This document shows positions 52,287 through 61,342 of a stretch of DNA of 64,000 nt, piece by piece; position 1 is the first letter of the stretch; each line of letters starts with the position of its first letter. The stretch is from positions 4,836,001 through 4,900,000 of the forward strand of contig NZ_CP059556.1 of assembly GCF_024734405.1 (NCBI RefSeq), given 5' to 3'. The position numbers and the translations under genes were made by a program. This DNA is from Saccharopolyspora gregorii. GTDB taxonomy: Bacteria > Actinomycetota > Actinomycetes > Mycobacteriales > Pseudonocardiaceae. The notes below the pieces were generated by a model. It did no database searches. It saw nothing but the letters and a program-made list of their open reading frames with translations, and had not been told where the DNA came from.

Positions 52287-52613
52287 CTAGCGCCCTTCAT
52301 CCTCATTCCGCCAGGAATGACGCGCGGGGTCGGCGACGATGGCGTTGAGGGCGGCGATGTGGCGCCGGTACGCCTGCCGCCCAGCCGGGGTGATGCGGTA
52401 CCAGGTGGCGCCGCCTCTGCCTCGCCCGGTCTTCTTGACCTTGACGTAGCCGGCGTGCTCCAGCGTGTTCATCTGCTTCGAGAGGTCCGAGTCGCTGATG
52501 CCGAGGTGGTCACGCAGGAAGCCGAAGTCGGCGTGCTCACCGCCGGCCAGGACCGACATCGCCGCCAGGCGCTTGGGAGCGTGGATGACGGCATCGAGGT
52601 CGGAGAGATTCAT
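52287..52613 (-). CDS. Winged-helix transcriptional regulator (MarR/PadR-like, HTH_27 type)
   Basis: This 108-residue DNA-binding protein has a single winged helix: IHAPKRLAAMSVLAGGEHADFGFLRDHLGISDSDLSKQMNTLEHAGYVKVKKTGRGRGGATWYRITPAGRQAY. Similar small regulators in actinomycetes repress the membrane-protein gene beside them. Its ATG (52613) overlaps the preceding stop by ATGA. Two TTTCCA palindromes upstream of the pair (53068-53118) are the likely operators. Confidence 0.9.
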   Translation of the reverse strand: MNLSDLDAVIHAPKRLAAMSVLAGGEHADFGFLRDHLGISDSDLSKQMNTLEHAGYVKVKKTGRGRGGATWYRITPAGRQAYRRHIAALNAIVADPARHSWRNEDEGR

Positions 52614-53086
52614 CCCTCGCCCTCGACGCGTCGGCGGGTCCGCGCCGCTGCGTGTTCGTACGCCTTCTCGTACCACAGCAGTCCTCCCGTGACGCCCACG
52701 AACGTCACGGCCGCCGCCACGACACCACCGGCGAACACGGCGAGCAGCGCGATGGTGGCCGTCAGTACCGCCGCGCCGATCAGGTAGGCCCTGATGGCGG
52801 GCTTGAACTCCGCCGGTGCACCAGCGACGTCCGGCCATGCACCGCGCACCCGGCGGTACCGGACCTGGGCGATCAACGCGACGGCCACCAGCGCCAGCAG
52901 CGCCGCGGCGCTCCACAACCCGTGCAGCTCGGTCACCGCGAGGACGAGCGCGCAGGCCCAGGCCCCGGCCGCGGGGTAGTACCACCAGCGGGTCGGCGGG
53001 TAGTCGATCCAGGTGGCAACGGCGCCGCGCTCGGCCTCAGCCAAGGCGCGCCGCGGCGTGAAATCACTTTCCATGGTGGAAAACAT
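52610..53086 (-). CDS. Membrane protein of the regulator pair
   Basis: This 158-residue protein has four predicted transmembrane helices with a polar N-terminus (MFSTMESDFTPRRALAEAERGAVATWIDYPPTRWWYYPAAG). Such proteins commonly pair with a MarR/PadR-like gene in actinomycetes. The ATG at 53086 has GGAAAG nine bases upstream; an inner ATG at 53074 is possible. Function is unknown. The two palindromes over its start and upstream point to repression. Confidence 0.82.
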   Translation of the reverse strand: MFSTMESDFTPRRALAEAERGAVATWIDYPPTRWWYYPAAGAWACALVLAVTELHGLWSAAALLALVAVALIAQVRYRRVRGAWPDVAGAPAEFKPAIRAYLIGAAVLTATIALLAVFAGGVVAAAVTFVGVTGGLLWYEKAYEHAAARTRRRVEGEG

Positions 53087-53118
53087 ATTCGATCGCTTTC
53101 CACTTCTGCAAGTGGAAA
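53068..53118. promoter_or_regulatory. Twin palindromic operators of the winged-helix regulator
   Basis: Site 1 is TTTCCA-TGG-TGGAAA (53068-53082). Site 2 is TTTCCACTT-CTGC-AAGTGGAAA (53097-53118), with perfect 9-bp arms. Centre-to-centre distance is about 32 bases, three helical turns. They sit over the start of the membrane-protein gene and between it and dnaE, so either unit could be affected. Confidence 0.7.
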
Positions 53119-53275
53119 GTGGTGGGCGGCGCCTGCCACCGATCCGACCGCTCCACAGGCCCGGTGCGGCGGGGCGGCAACACTCGCTCGACGCAGCCCG
53201 GCTACACCGGGTAGGACGACTAGAGTTGACCCGCCACCGACCCAGCCCCTACCCGACGCTCCCGGAGATGCCCGC

Positions 53276-56200
53276 GTGTCTGATCGGTTCGTTCACCTGC
53301 ACGTGCACACCGAGTTCTCGATGCTCGACGGTGCCGCCAAGCACAACGCACTGTTCGCCGAGGTCTCTCGGCTCGAACAACCCGCGGTGGCGATGACCGA
53401 CCACGGCAACATGTTCGGCGCGCACTCCTTCAACGCGCAGGCCAAGAAGTCCGGCATCAAGCCGATCATCGGCATCGAGGCGTACGTCGCTCCGGCGAGC
53501 CGCTACCACAAGAAACCGGTGTTCTGGGGCGAACGAGCACGAACCGGCAAAAAAGAGGTCGACGAGTACGGCGAGAGCGGCGATGTCTCCGGCGCCGGCG
53601 CGTACACGCACATGACCATGCTCGCGCAGAACTCGACCGGGCTGCGCAACCTGTTCAAACTGTCCTCGCTCGCGTCCATGCAAGGGTTCTTCCGCAAACC
53701 GCGCATGGACAAGGAGCTGATCGCCGAGCACGCGGACGGGATCATCGCCACGAGCGGCTGCCTCGCCGGCGAAATCCTCACCCGCCTCCGCCTGGGCCAG
53801 AAGCAGGAGGCCGTGCAGGCCGCCTCCGACTACAAGGACATCTTCGGGCCGGACCGCTTCTTCATCGAGGTCATGGACCACGGCATCCAGATGGAGCGCA
53901 ACATCCGCGCAGAGCTGCTGGACATCGCCCGCCAACTCGACCTCCGGACCGTGGCCACGAACGACAGTCACTACGTGACCGCGGATCAGGCCGGCCACCA
54001 CGACGCTCTGCTCTGCCTGCAAACCCGCTCAACGCTCGCCGACACCGACAGGTTCAAGTTCAACGGCGACGGCTACCACATCAAATCATCGGCGGAGATG
54101 CGCGAGTACTGGGACACCGAGGTTCCCGGTGCCGCCGATAGCACCTTGCTGATCACCGACATGGTCGAGGGTTACGACGAGGCATTCGCACCCACGAACC
54201 GGATGCCGCAGGCCAAGATCAAGCCCGGCAGCACCGATGTCGAAGTGCTGCGCGAAGAGGTCGAGGAATTCATCCCGACCCGATTCCCAGGCGACAGCTT
54301 CACCCAAGACTACCGCGACCAGCTCGAATGGGAGCTGAAGGTCATCACCGAGAAGGGGTACAGCTCGTACTTCCTGGTCGTCGGTGACATGATCCGGTGG
54401 GCCAAGAACAACGGCATTCGCGTAGGGCCGGGACGTGGCTCGGCCGCGGGCGCGCTGCTGTCCTATGTGCTGCACATCATCGACATCGACCCCTTGCAAC
54501 ACGGGCTCCTGTTCGAGCGGTTCCTCAACCCCGAGCGCGACTCGCCACCCGACATCGACATCGACTTCGACGAGCGCAGGCGCGATGAGGTCATCGCCTA
54601 CGCGAAGGAGAAGTACGGCGAAGAATACTTCGCCAAGGTCATCACCTACGGCACGATTAAAACGAAAGCGGCGTTCAAGGACGCCGCCCGCGTGCACCTC
54701 GGGCAACCTGGATTCCAGCTCGCCGACCAGTTCAGCAAAGCACTACCGGCGCCGATCGCGGCGAAGGACATCCCGCTGTCCGGGATCGTCGATCCACAGC
54801 ACGAGCGCTACACCGAGGCCGCCGAAGTTCGCTCGCTGATCGAGAACGACGCGCAGATCGGCAAGATCTTCGATACCGCACGCGGACTGGAAGGCTTGAT
54901 CCGGAACGCAGGCGTGCACGCCTGCGCCCACATCATCTCCCGCGAACCACTGCTCGACGTGCTGCCGCTGTGGAAACGCGATGACGGTGAGATCATCACC
55001 GGCTGGGACGGGCCGCAGTGCGAAGACGTGGGCCTGCTCAAGATCGATATTCTCGGCCTCGTCAACATGACCACGATCGACGACACCGTGCGCATGGTGA
55101 AGGCCAATCACGGTGTTGAGATCGAACCGCTCGAGATCCCTCTCGATGACGCCCCCACCTTCGAGATGCTGAGCAGGGGCGAGAGCTTGGGCGTGTTCCA
55201 GCTTGAAGGTGGCGGAATGCAATCGCTGCTCAAGCGCATGGCCCCCACCCGGTTCGGCGACATCGTCGCCTGCGTCGCCCTGTACCGGCCGGGCCCGATG
55301 GACGTCAACGCCCACCTCGACTACGCCGACCGCAAGAACGGCAAGAAGCCCGTCGAGCCGATCCACGCCGAACTCGACAAACCGCTCGAAGACGTGCTCG
55401 GTGAAACGTACGGCCTGATCGTCTACCAAGAGCAGATCATGGCCATCGCCCAGCGAGTGGCGGGATACACGCTCGGACAAGCCGACTTGCTCCGACGTGC
55501 GATGGGCAAGAAGAAGAAGGAGGTGATGGACGAGCAGTTCGCCCGGTTCGAAGCCGGGATGGCCGAACGGGAGTACAGCAAAGAGGCCATCGACCAGCTC
55601 TGGGCGACCGTGCTGCCCTTCGCCGGATACGCGTTCAACAAGTCCCACGCGGCCGCCTACGGCTTGGTGACCTACTGGACCGCCTACCTGAAAGCGCACT
55701 ACCCGGCCGAATACATGGCGGCACTGCTGACCGCCAACGCGCACAACAAGGACAAGACCGGCATCTACCTGTCCGAGTGCCGCCGAATGGGAATCCGCGT
55801 GCTACCGCCGGACGTGAACGAATCCGTCGTCGGGCACGCGGCCGTGGACGGTCGAATCCGTTTCGGGATGGGAGCCATCCGCAACGTCGGCACGAACGTG
55901 GTCGAGTCGATCACCAAAACGCGTGAGACCAAGGGCCGCTACTCCTCGTTCACCGATTTCCTCGACAAGGTCGAGATCACCGCGTGCAACAAGCGGGTCA
56001 TCGAGTCGCTGATCAAGGCAGGCGCCTTCGACTCGCTCGGAGCCACTCGCATGGCCCTGACCCAACACCACGAGGCGGCGGTCGACGCCGTGATCGGCCT
56101 CAAACGCCAAGAGGCGATGGGGCAGTTCGACCTGTTCGGCGGAGGTGACGACACCGCCACCAGCCCCGATTCCTCCCCGCTGGCGCACCTCCAGTTCACC

Positions 56201-56866
56201 CAGGAGGAATGGCCGCGCAAACAGCTCCTGGCGTACGAGCGGGAGATGCTCGGCCTCTACGTCTCCGCGCACCCCCTGGACGGCGCCGAGCGGTTGTTGC
56301 GGCCGTACCAGGACACCACCATCGCAGAACTCGTCGGTGGAGAACGCGAGCCCGGCCCCAACGGCAAGGAAGAGGCCAAGATCGCTGGAATGATCTCGGC
56401 GATCCAGCGGCGGCTCAACAAGAACGGGCAGCCCTGGGCCATCGTCACGCTGGAGGACTTCGACGCCAGCGTGGAAGTGCTGTTCTTCCCGAAGTCCTAC
56501 GAGCTGTTCTCCGACTGCTTGGCCGAAGACACCGCGCTCGCCGTCAAGGGCCGGGTCAACGAACGTGAAGGCGAGATCAGCGTGTTCGCCTCGGACGCCG
56601 TACCGGTGGACATCGCCGCGGCCGAGCACTCGCCCGGATCAGCGCCGCCGTTCGTGCTCCGCGCCGATGCCAAGAAGATCGACAAGGAACTCATCGGAGA
56701 ACTCCGCAACACGCTCGGGACCTATCGTGGCGAAACCCCGGTGCACGTCCACTTGGGTGCGACTCGACTCGAACTGCCGGCTTGGCCGGTGAAGGTGTGC
56801 ACCGAGCTCGTTTCCGAGCTCAAGTCACTGCGGGGAATCGCGATCGAGCGCGTGGGCTCGGCCTGA
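53276..56866 (+). CDS. dnaE: DNA polymerase III subunit alpha (DnaE)
   Basis: This 1196-residue C-family polymerase is complete. PHP domain (residues 1-270): RFVHLHVHTEFSMLDGA and TDHGNMFG. Palm: GPGRGSAAGALLSYVL at ~385 and PDIDIDFDERRRDEV at ~428, containing catalytic Asps. Then fingers (VYQEQIMAIAQRVAGYTLGQADLLRRAMGKKKKE), a helix-hairpin-helix region, and an OB domain (~985-1090: KIAGMISAIQRRLNKNGQPWAIVTLEDFDASVEVLFF). The GTG start at 53276 has GGAG upstream. It stands alone, without the usual chromosomal dnaE neighbours, and codon use is less GC-extreme than in the left part of the window, so it may be an extra copy. Confidence 0.95.
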   Translation: MSDRFVHLHVHTEFSMLDGAAKHNALFAEVSRLEQPAVAMTDHGNMFGAHSFNAQAKKSGIKPIIGIEAYVAPASRYHKKPVFWGERARTGKKEVDEYGESGDVSGAGAYTHMTMLAQNSTGLRNLFKLSSLASMQGFFRKPRMDKELIAEHADGIIATSGCLAGEILTRLRLGQKQEAVQAASDYKDIFGPDRFFIEVMDHGIQMERNIRAELLDIARQLDLRTVATNDSHYVTADQAGHHDALLCLQTRSTLADTDRFKFNGDGYHIKSSAEMREYWDTEVPGAADSTLLITDMVEGYDEAFAPTNRMPQAKIKPGSTDVEVLREEVEEFIPTRFPGDSFTQDYRDQLEWELKVITEKGYSSYFLVVGDMIRWAKNNGIRVGPGRGSAAGALLSYVLHIIDIDPLQHGLLFERFLNPERDSPPDIDIDFDERRRDEVIAYAKEKYGEEYFAKVITYGTIKTKAAFKDAARVHLGQPGFQLADQFSKALPAPIAAKDIPLSGIVDPQHERYTEAAEVRSLIENDAQIGKIFDTARGLEGLIRNAGVHACAHIISREPLLDVLPLWKRDDGEIITGWDGPQCEDVGLLKIDILGLVNMTTIDDTVRMVKANHGVEIEPLEIPLDDAPTFEMLSRGESLGVFQLEGGGMQSLLKRMAPTRFGDIVACVALYRPGPMDVNAHLDYADRKNGKKPVEPIHAELDKPLEDVLGETYGLIVYQEQIMAIAQRVAGYTLGQADLLRRAMGKKKKEVMDEQFARFEAGMAEREYSKEAIDQLWATVLPFAGYAFNKSHAAAYGLVTYWTAYLKAHYPAEYMAALLTANAHNKDKTGIYLSECRRMGIRVLPPDVNESVVGHAAVDGRIRFGMGAIRNVGTNVVESITKTRETKGRYSSFTDFLDKVEITACNKRVIESLIKAGAFDSLGATRMALTQHHEAAVDAVIGLKRQEAMGQFDLFGGGDDTATSPDSSPLAHLQFTQEEWPRKQLLAYEREMLGLYVSAHPLDGAERLLRPYQDTTIAELVGGEREPGPNGKEEAKIAGMISAIQRRLNKNGQPWAIVTLEDFDASVEVLFFPKSYELFSDCLAEDTALAVKGRVNEREGEISVFASDAVPVDIAAAEHSPGSAPPFVLRADAKKIDKELIGELRNTLGTYRGETPVHVHLGATRLELPAWPVKVCTELVSELKSLRGIAIERVGSA

Positions 56867-56982
56867 CGGACAAGCCGGGGCGGAGCCGGCGCCGCAGCAC
56901 CCCTGCGTCCGCTGAGCGGCTCCGGCCCCGGCCGCCGCCACCGCCGTCCGCACACCCGGCGCCGACCACCCCGTCGAACACA

Positions 56983-57024
56983 CCCGCTGATCTAGCACGA
57001 AAGTGCTGGGTCAGCGGGCTTTTT
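56983..57024 (+). terminator. Intrinsic terminator of dnaE
   Basis: A stem, CCCGCTGA-N3-AGCAC-GAAA-GTGCT-N3-TCAGCGGG, is followed by CTTTTT. It lies about 120 bases after the dnaE stop and fits a strong Rho-independent terminator on the plus strand. Confidence 0.9.
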
Positions 57025-57116
57025 GATGTCGCGTCATCGATCAGATCCCCTGCCACGCCGTAAACCGGAGTGAACGAAAACCAACCCTGTCGCGATAGAA
57101 CACCAGGTCAAGAAGT

Positions 57117-57267
57117 GTCGGCCCCGCGCACGCGGGGATCGTTCCTGATTGGTCGCGGGGTCGCCCCCGATGCAGTAGTCGGCCCCGCGCACGCGGGAAT
57201 TGTTCCCCGGCGATCCGACGCTCTTCGTGGAGAGCACCGTCGAGCCCGCGCACGCGGGGTATCTCCC
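57117..57267. CRISPR. Orphan, degenerate type I-E CRISPR array (3 repeats, 2 spacers)
   Basis: Repeats of 29 bases lie at 57117-57145, 57178-57206 and 57239-57267, with two 32-base spacers, so the period is exactly 61. The repeats contain the I-E dyad CCCCGCG-CA-CGCGGGG flanked by GTCGG and GTTCC. Repeat 3 diverges most (GTCGAGCCCG...TATCTCCC), as at the distal end of an array, so the leader is probably to the left. No cas genes lie in the window. Repeats and spacers read as short false reading frames on both strands. Confidence 0.9.
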
Positions 57268-57543
57268 CCGTCGGCCGCCATCACGAGAACGAACACGCAA
57301 CCCGGGCGACCGACCTAGACCGTTCTCAAAAGAACATCGTGCATCGCCTTTCAGGGCCACGGCCGAACGTAGCTCTGTCGATCGATGACGTCGAGTGACC
57401 GCTACCACGTCAAGGTAGTGGCCAACGGACCATCTCACTGTGAACCGGGGCCGAGGTCGGTGTCGTTGCCGATCACCGCCGGGCAATGCGGCGAAGTCGG
57501 CCGATCCAACGTCGAACCAACCCACCACCGCCGACAACACCGT
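57268..57543. other. Gap between CRISPR array and M24 pseudogene
   Basis: Nothing is supported in this stretch. No further CRISPR repeat or hairpin was seen. Confidence 0.5.
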
Positions 57544-58490
57544 TCAAGCGATGGTCCCGTCACCAGTTCCTGTCGCGTGCAGGAGTTGTGCCGAGTACGG
57601 GTTGAGTTCGATCGCTTTGTCCTCGCCGACGATCACCGTGCCTCCGAGGTGGGCCAAGTGACGGCCGAACGCGTAGTTCGGTTCGAAAGCGAAGCTCATT
57701 CCCTGGAGAACACCTCGGCATAGATGACATCGCCGTCTTGCAGCACACGCGGGGTTCGCGCGCGCTGACCCCAGTCCGGTGGTCCTGCCGCCACCACATC
57801 CGCCCCCGACCACAGGTGCATGGCAGGAGGCAACGACCCGAGGCTATACCCGGCGGCCATACCCGCTGCGTACACGCGGCTCTCCGGGACTCCGGGCGCA
57901 GCAGTGGCCACCATTGCCTGAACCATGGCGTCACCGATGCTTGCCGAGTGCCGCAGCACGGCGATCTCCTCCTCCCCAAGCTGCATGATGAGTTGGCCGA
58001 AAGGGAGGTCGACCGCTTGGAAGACCGCTTCGGGGAAGCGACACAGCACGTTGTTCCAGAGGTTGTAAGGGATGATTCCCTCGGGGTGCCACGGCATGTG
58101 GGAACCGAGGCCGACGACACCAATGGCCGACTCGGCCAAATCCAGCTCGTTGAGTGTTTCGATGATCGTTGAGGAATGCCGGGTGCCACGCAGGCGCTGC
58201 GCGGGGATCCAGGGGGTGTCGCCGCGTCGGTGGGATTCCAGGTGGTCCATGATGAACATAGGCCCTGGGAGGAGGGCGACCGGCTCACCGGCCCGAGGGA
58301 AGACCACTGTCGTACCGGCGCGGCCATTGGTGAACCAAGTGTCGTAGGCAACCGGCGCAGGACCCGCGTCCTCGTGCTCGCCGAAGACCAGCAAGGCATC
58401 AAGTCCTTCGCGGGCCATGAATTCTCTCGCCAGGTTCCATCGGCGGTCGCGTTCAATCGTGGAAAAGACCGGTAACCGCATTTCGGTCAT
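57544..58490 (-). pseudogene. M24 family metallopeptidase pseudogene (Xaa-Pro peptidase/creatinase-like)
   Basis: From ATG 58490 (after AAGGAG) the first ~260 residues read as an M24 protein: N-terminal domain ERDRRWNLAREFMAREGLDALLVFGEHEDAG, then EEEIAVLRHSASIGDAMVQAM and ending GDVIYAEVFSRE with a stop near 57696. The frame then shifts; the family C-terminus resumes as GMSFAFEPNYAFGRHLAHLGGTVIVGEDKAIELNPYS and ends at 57544. Roughly 100 residues between, including the Asp, Asp, His metal ligands of the pita-bread fold, are missing. It is therefore inactive. It probably arose by an internal deletion. Confidence 0.8.
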
Positions 58491-58625
58491 CTTCATCTCC
58501 TTGTCAGGTCATGCGCTAACCCGGCAGGTCAGCGGGAACGGTGTCCCCGCGTCATCCATGGGATCGGCGTCCTTGACCAGAGTGAAGCCTCCGTCCGTGG
58601 GGAGCCAGGACCGCTCTGTCCCCCG

Positions 58626-59486
58626 CTACGCGTGGGAATGCGGGTACGGGTGGAAGCCCTGCGTTCCGATCGTCCGCAATAGTGCGATCTTCTCGCGTGC
58701 GTCAGTGCCCTCTGTCGGAAAGAACGCGAGAACCTTGGTGTCCGCTTCGGGCGATAGCAGGGCCTCGCAGGTCAGGTGCAGGACGCCGACCTCGCGGTGC
58801 AAGAACCTCTTGCGATCGAAGCGGTGCACTGCCACTTCATGGTGCGCCCACAGGTCGCGGAACTCCTCGCTTTTCTCCAGCAGACCTGCGACCAGGTCAG
58901 CGACGTCGGCATCGCCGCCGCGCCGCGCGGAGGTCGCCCGGAGGTCATTGACGTGTGCGAGCGAGTGCTTTGGCCAGTCCTCCTCGGGAAAGCAGTTGCG
59001 CAGGTCAGGTTCGGTGAACCACCGCCACACGATGTTCGTCGAGCGATGGGAGTCGCTCCTCGTGGTCCAGCCCAGAGTGATCGCGGCAACGTCGTTCTGC
59101 CAAAGCATTTCGCCCAGATCGCTGACGACACATGCCGGAATATCACCGAGCCGATCCAGCAGACTCATCACCCCGGGCCGTACATAGCCACCCGAGTAGC
59201 GGAGCGGGGCCGAGAAACCGGCCAGGTGGTACAGGTGGTCGCGCTCGTCGGGATCGCATCGCAGAGCACGGGCGAGCGACGCCACGATGGCCTGGGAGGG
59301 GTTCGCGCCGCGGCACTGTTCCAGCCGGGCGTAGTAGTCCGTGGAGATATTGGCCAGCTGGGCCACCTCGTCGCGCCGCAGACCCGGCGTACGCCGCCGC
59401 ACACCCTCCGGCAGACCTATGTCGGTCGGTCGCAGCAGCTGCCGGCGACGTCGGAGGAAATCGGCAAGTCCAGGACGATCAATCAT
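58626..59486 (-). CDS. Helix-turn-helix regulator with MmyB-like ligand-binding domain
   Basis: This 286-residue protein has an XRE-type N-terminal helix-turn-helix (LADFLRRRRQLLRPTDIGLPEGVRRRTPGLRRDEVAQLANISTDYYARLEQCRG) and a C-terminal MmyB/MltR-like PAS-type ligand-binding domain (DVAAITLGWTTRSDSHRSTNIVWRWFTEPDLRN). Actinomycetes commonly keep such a regulator divergent from a short-chain dehydrogenase, as here (SDR gene at 59801). Its ligand is probably a small lipophilic molecule. The gene is intact. Confidence 0.92.
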   Translation of the reverse strand: MIDRPGLADFLRRRRQLLRPTDIGLPEGVRRRTPGLRRDEVAQLANISTDYYARLEQCRGANPSQAIVASLARALRCDPDERDHLYHLAGFSAPLRYSGGYVRPGVMSLLDRLGDIPACVVSDLGEMLWQNDVAAITLGWTTRSDSHRSTNIVWRWFTEPDLRNCFPEEDWPKHSLAHVNDLRATSARRGGDADVADLVAGLLEKSEEFRDLWAHHEVAVHRFDRKRFLHREVGVLHLTCEALLSPEADTKVLAFFPTEGTDAREKIALLRTIGTQGFHPYPHSHA

Positions 59487-59800
59487 GCCTCCAGTACACC
59501 CCCGCCCGCTTCTTCCGAACAGTCGGCACCCAGGGACAGGCCGTCCCTGGCTGCAAGGTCCCGCGTTGGGTGATCCTGGCCTGGCCCGGGTTCGTGACCT
59601 GCCTGGGTGCTGAGAACAGGGCAGACGACTCCTGTGCGTCGTTGATCGAGGTGAGACGTTTCGCCTCTCTGCCTGCTACTGCCCCGCCACACGCGTGATG
59701 CCGTCATTAGATCGGGGCCCCACCTCATCAAGAGCGGCGCTTCGGACGACGGTTCCCGTCATCGGCACCATCGAGAACCAGAAACACGAAAGGAACGCCC
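59487..59800. other. 314-base divergent region between XRE and SDR genes
   Basis: No gene is supported. An 8-bp palindrome, CCAGGGAC-N5-GTCCCTGG (59530-59550), is a candidate operator for the XRE regulator. Promoters of both genes must lie here. Confidence 0.5.
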
Positions 59801-60766
59801 ATGACTTCGATTCTGATCACTGGTGGCAACTCGGGAATCGGGCTCGCCGCGGCACGGGTGCTTGCCGCGCAAGGCATCGAGCTCGTCCTGCGGGTCGCAG
59901 CGTGGAACGCATGCAACCGGTCGTCGACGAGCTGAGCGCGCAGTACGGCGCGTCGGTGACAACACTGACACTCGACACCTCGTCGCTCGCCTCAGTCAGG
60001 GCGGCCGTCACGCAGTTCCGTACGATGCTCGTCTCCCGTGAGGTTTCCGAGCTCGACGCGATCGTGTGCAACGCTGCCGGTCGTTTCGACGGAGACGTCT
60101 CCTACAGTCCCGACGGGTACGAGATGACCTTCGCTACCAACTGCCTGGGCCACTTCCTCCTCGTCGAACTATTGTTCCCGAGCCTCTCCGAAAAGGGCCG
60201 GGTCGTCTACACCGCCAGCGGTACCCACGACTGGGACTCGACGGACGGCCGACTGGTCGGGGCCACCGTGGAACCAGACGCCGCCGCACTGGCCACCAAC
60301 GGCAAGGACGGCGGCAAGGCACTGTCCGCCGGCAAGCGCTACTCCACCTCGAAACTGTGCACCGTGATGTACGCCTACGAGTTGGACCGTCGGCTCCGCA
60401 GGTCCCGCAGTTCGGTCTCGTCGATCGCCTTCGACCCGGGATCCGTTCCCGAAACCGGATTTCTCCGCGACATGCCACGGCCCGTGCAATGGGTTTCGAA
60501 CACGGCAGCCATGAAATGGGTTTCCAAGCGCATGGGCGCTGTCACATCGGACGCGGAGTTTTTCAGGAGCCGCGCTGGCAACACTCGCCGCCGACCCCGG
60601 CTATGCGCAGGAATCAGGCAAATACTTCCAGGCCCAGGACAAGTCCCTTTCGGCCGTGCGCTCCGCGCGCCTCTCCTACGACGAACGGCGCGCAGCTCAG
60701 CTGTGGGACGACACCAAGCTTCTCGTCCACCTGACTGATGACGAAGAGCCGATGCAACTCCGGTAG
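59801..60766 (+). pseudogene. Short-chain dehydrogenase/reductase, interrupted by two compensating frameshifts
   Basis: Reading from ATG 59801 (AAAGGA upstream): MTSILITGGNSGIGLAAARVL has the Rossmann TGxxxGIG motif. A one-base loss near 59890 (CTGCGGG where CTGGCGGG is expected) shifts the frame; the next frame reads VERMQPVVDEL, CNAAGRF, YTASG and YSTSK with the catalytic Tyr-x3-Lys. A one-base gain in a T5 run at 60559-60563 shifts it back, after which a GAALATLAADPGYAQESGKYF-type tail reaches TAG at 60764-60766. Either a decaying gene or two sequencing indels. Its natural partner is the divergent regulator. Confidence 0.8.
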
Positions 60767-60952
60767 GGCTCATCGCACGAACCGTGTTTTCGGTGGCGGT
60801 GAAGGTGTCCCCGCCGCCACCCGACGACGCGCCCGACACGGCCGGCCACCGGCGCGCGAAACGAATCCTCCCAAAATCCCCCCACCAGCGGCCCGGACAG
60901 CACTTTGGGTCCACTAAGGACATAAATGCAAGATCATCGCCCCGTAAGAAAA

Positions 60953-60991
60953 AGCCCGCTGACCTGGACATTCGGTCCAGATCGGCGGGCT
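60953..60991 (-). terminator. Terminator downstream of the tRNA-Val fragment
   Basis: AGCCCGC pairs with GCGGGCT, and the inner CTGGAC-ATTCG-GTCCAG pairs, giving a two-part stem; on the minus strand it is followed by TTTTCTTACG. It lies 10 bases past the tRNA 3' end, the usual position of a tRNA terminator, so it is chromosomal flank. Confidence 0.85.
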
Positions 60992-61001
60992 TCTCGTGCG
61001 G

Positions 61002-61046
61002 TGGGCGCAGCTGGGTTCGAACCAGCGACCCCTTGCTTGTAAGGCA
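61002..61046 (-). other. 3' fragment of a tRNA-Val(TAC) gene: probable attachment site
   Basis: On the minus strand the 45 bases read as the end of a tRNA: TGCCTTACAAGCAAG (anticodon loop with TAC and 3' stem), variable loop GGGGTC-like, T arm GCTGG-TTCGAAC-CCAGC and acceptor TGCGCCCA. The 5' acceptor strand, the D arm and the 5' anticodon stem are missing: only GGGCGCG and GATGCC precede. This pattern is what site-specific integration at a tRNA 3' end leaves behind. The terminator downstream (left) marks original chromosome; the element then lies to the right. Confidence 0.7.
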
Positions 61047-61342
61047 TCCGCGCCCCAGCGGTGTGCGTGACCAGGAGATTCCTGGTCAGCGGCGAGCGTC
61101 CGACCCACAGTTAAGGGGTCGCAGAACGATCTTGCTCAACGTCTCGGAAATCCCACCCGAACAGACCAGCCACGAGGCGCACGACCCAAGCCTCTCCCCT
61201 CCCCGCCAGTGGCTGCCGCGATAGACGCTTACCCAGGCGAGCCTTGCGTGGGCCGATGCCTAACGAGATCCCCTCTAGCGACCGCCGCTTGCACGTGGAT
61301 CCAGCGGTCTGCAACTCGCTCTCCGGGTAGCTTTCACTCGCT

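Larger units (their letters stand above)
60767..61342. other. Intergenic region with a terminator and tRNA fragment
   Basis: The stretch holds a minus-strand terminator (60953-60991) and the 3' tRNA-Val fragment (61002-61046). The rest, 61047-61342, shows no gene, integrase or repeat that I can support. Confidence 0.6.

Noticed and set aside
57041-57318. Short frames with repeats like ARGRHFL and AHAGIVP
   Set aside because: They are translations of the CRISPR repeats, not proteins.
61002-61075. A complete tRNA gene
   Set aside because: The D arm and the 5' acceptor and anticodon strands are absent, so it cannot fold as a normal tRNA.
60784-61224. A 146-residue frame across the tRNA fragment
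   Set aside because: It reads through the tRNA-Val fragment and terminator, a common false frame, with no ribosome-binding site.
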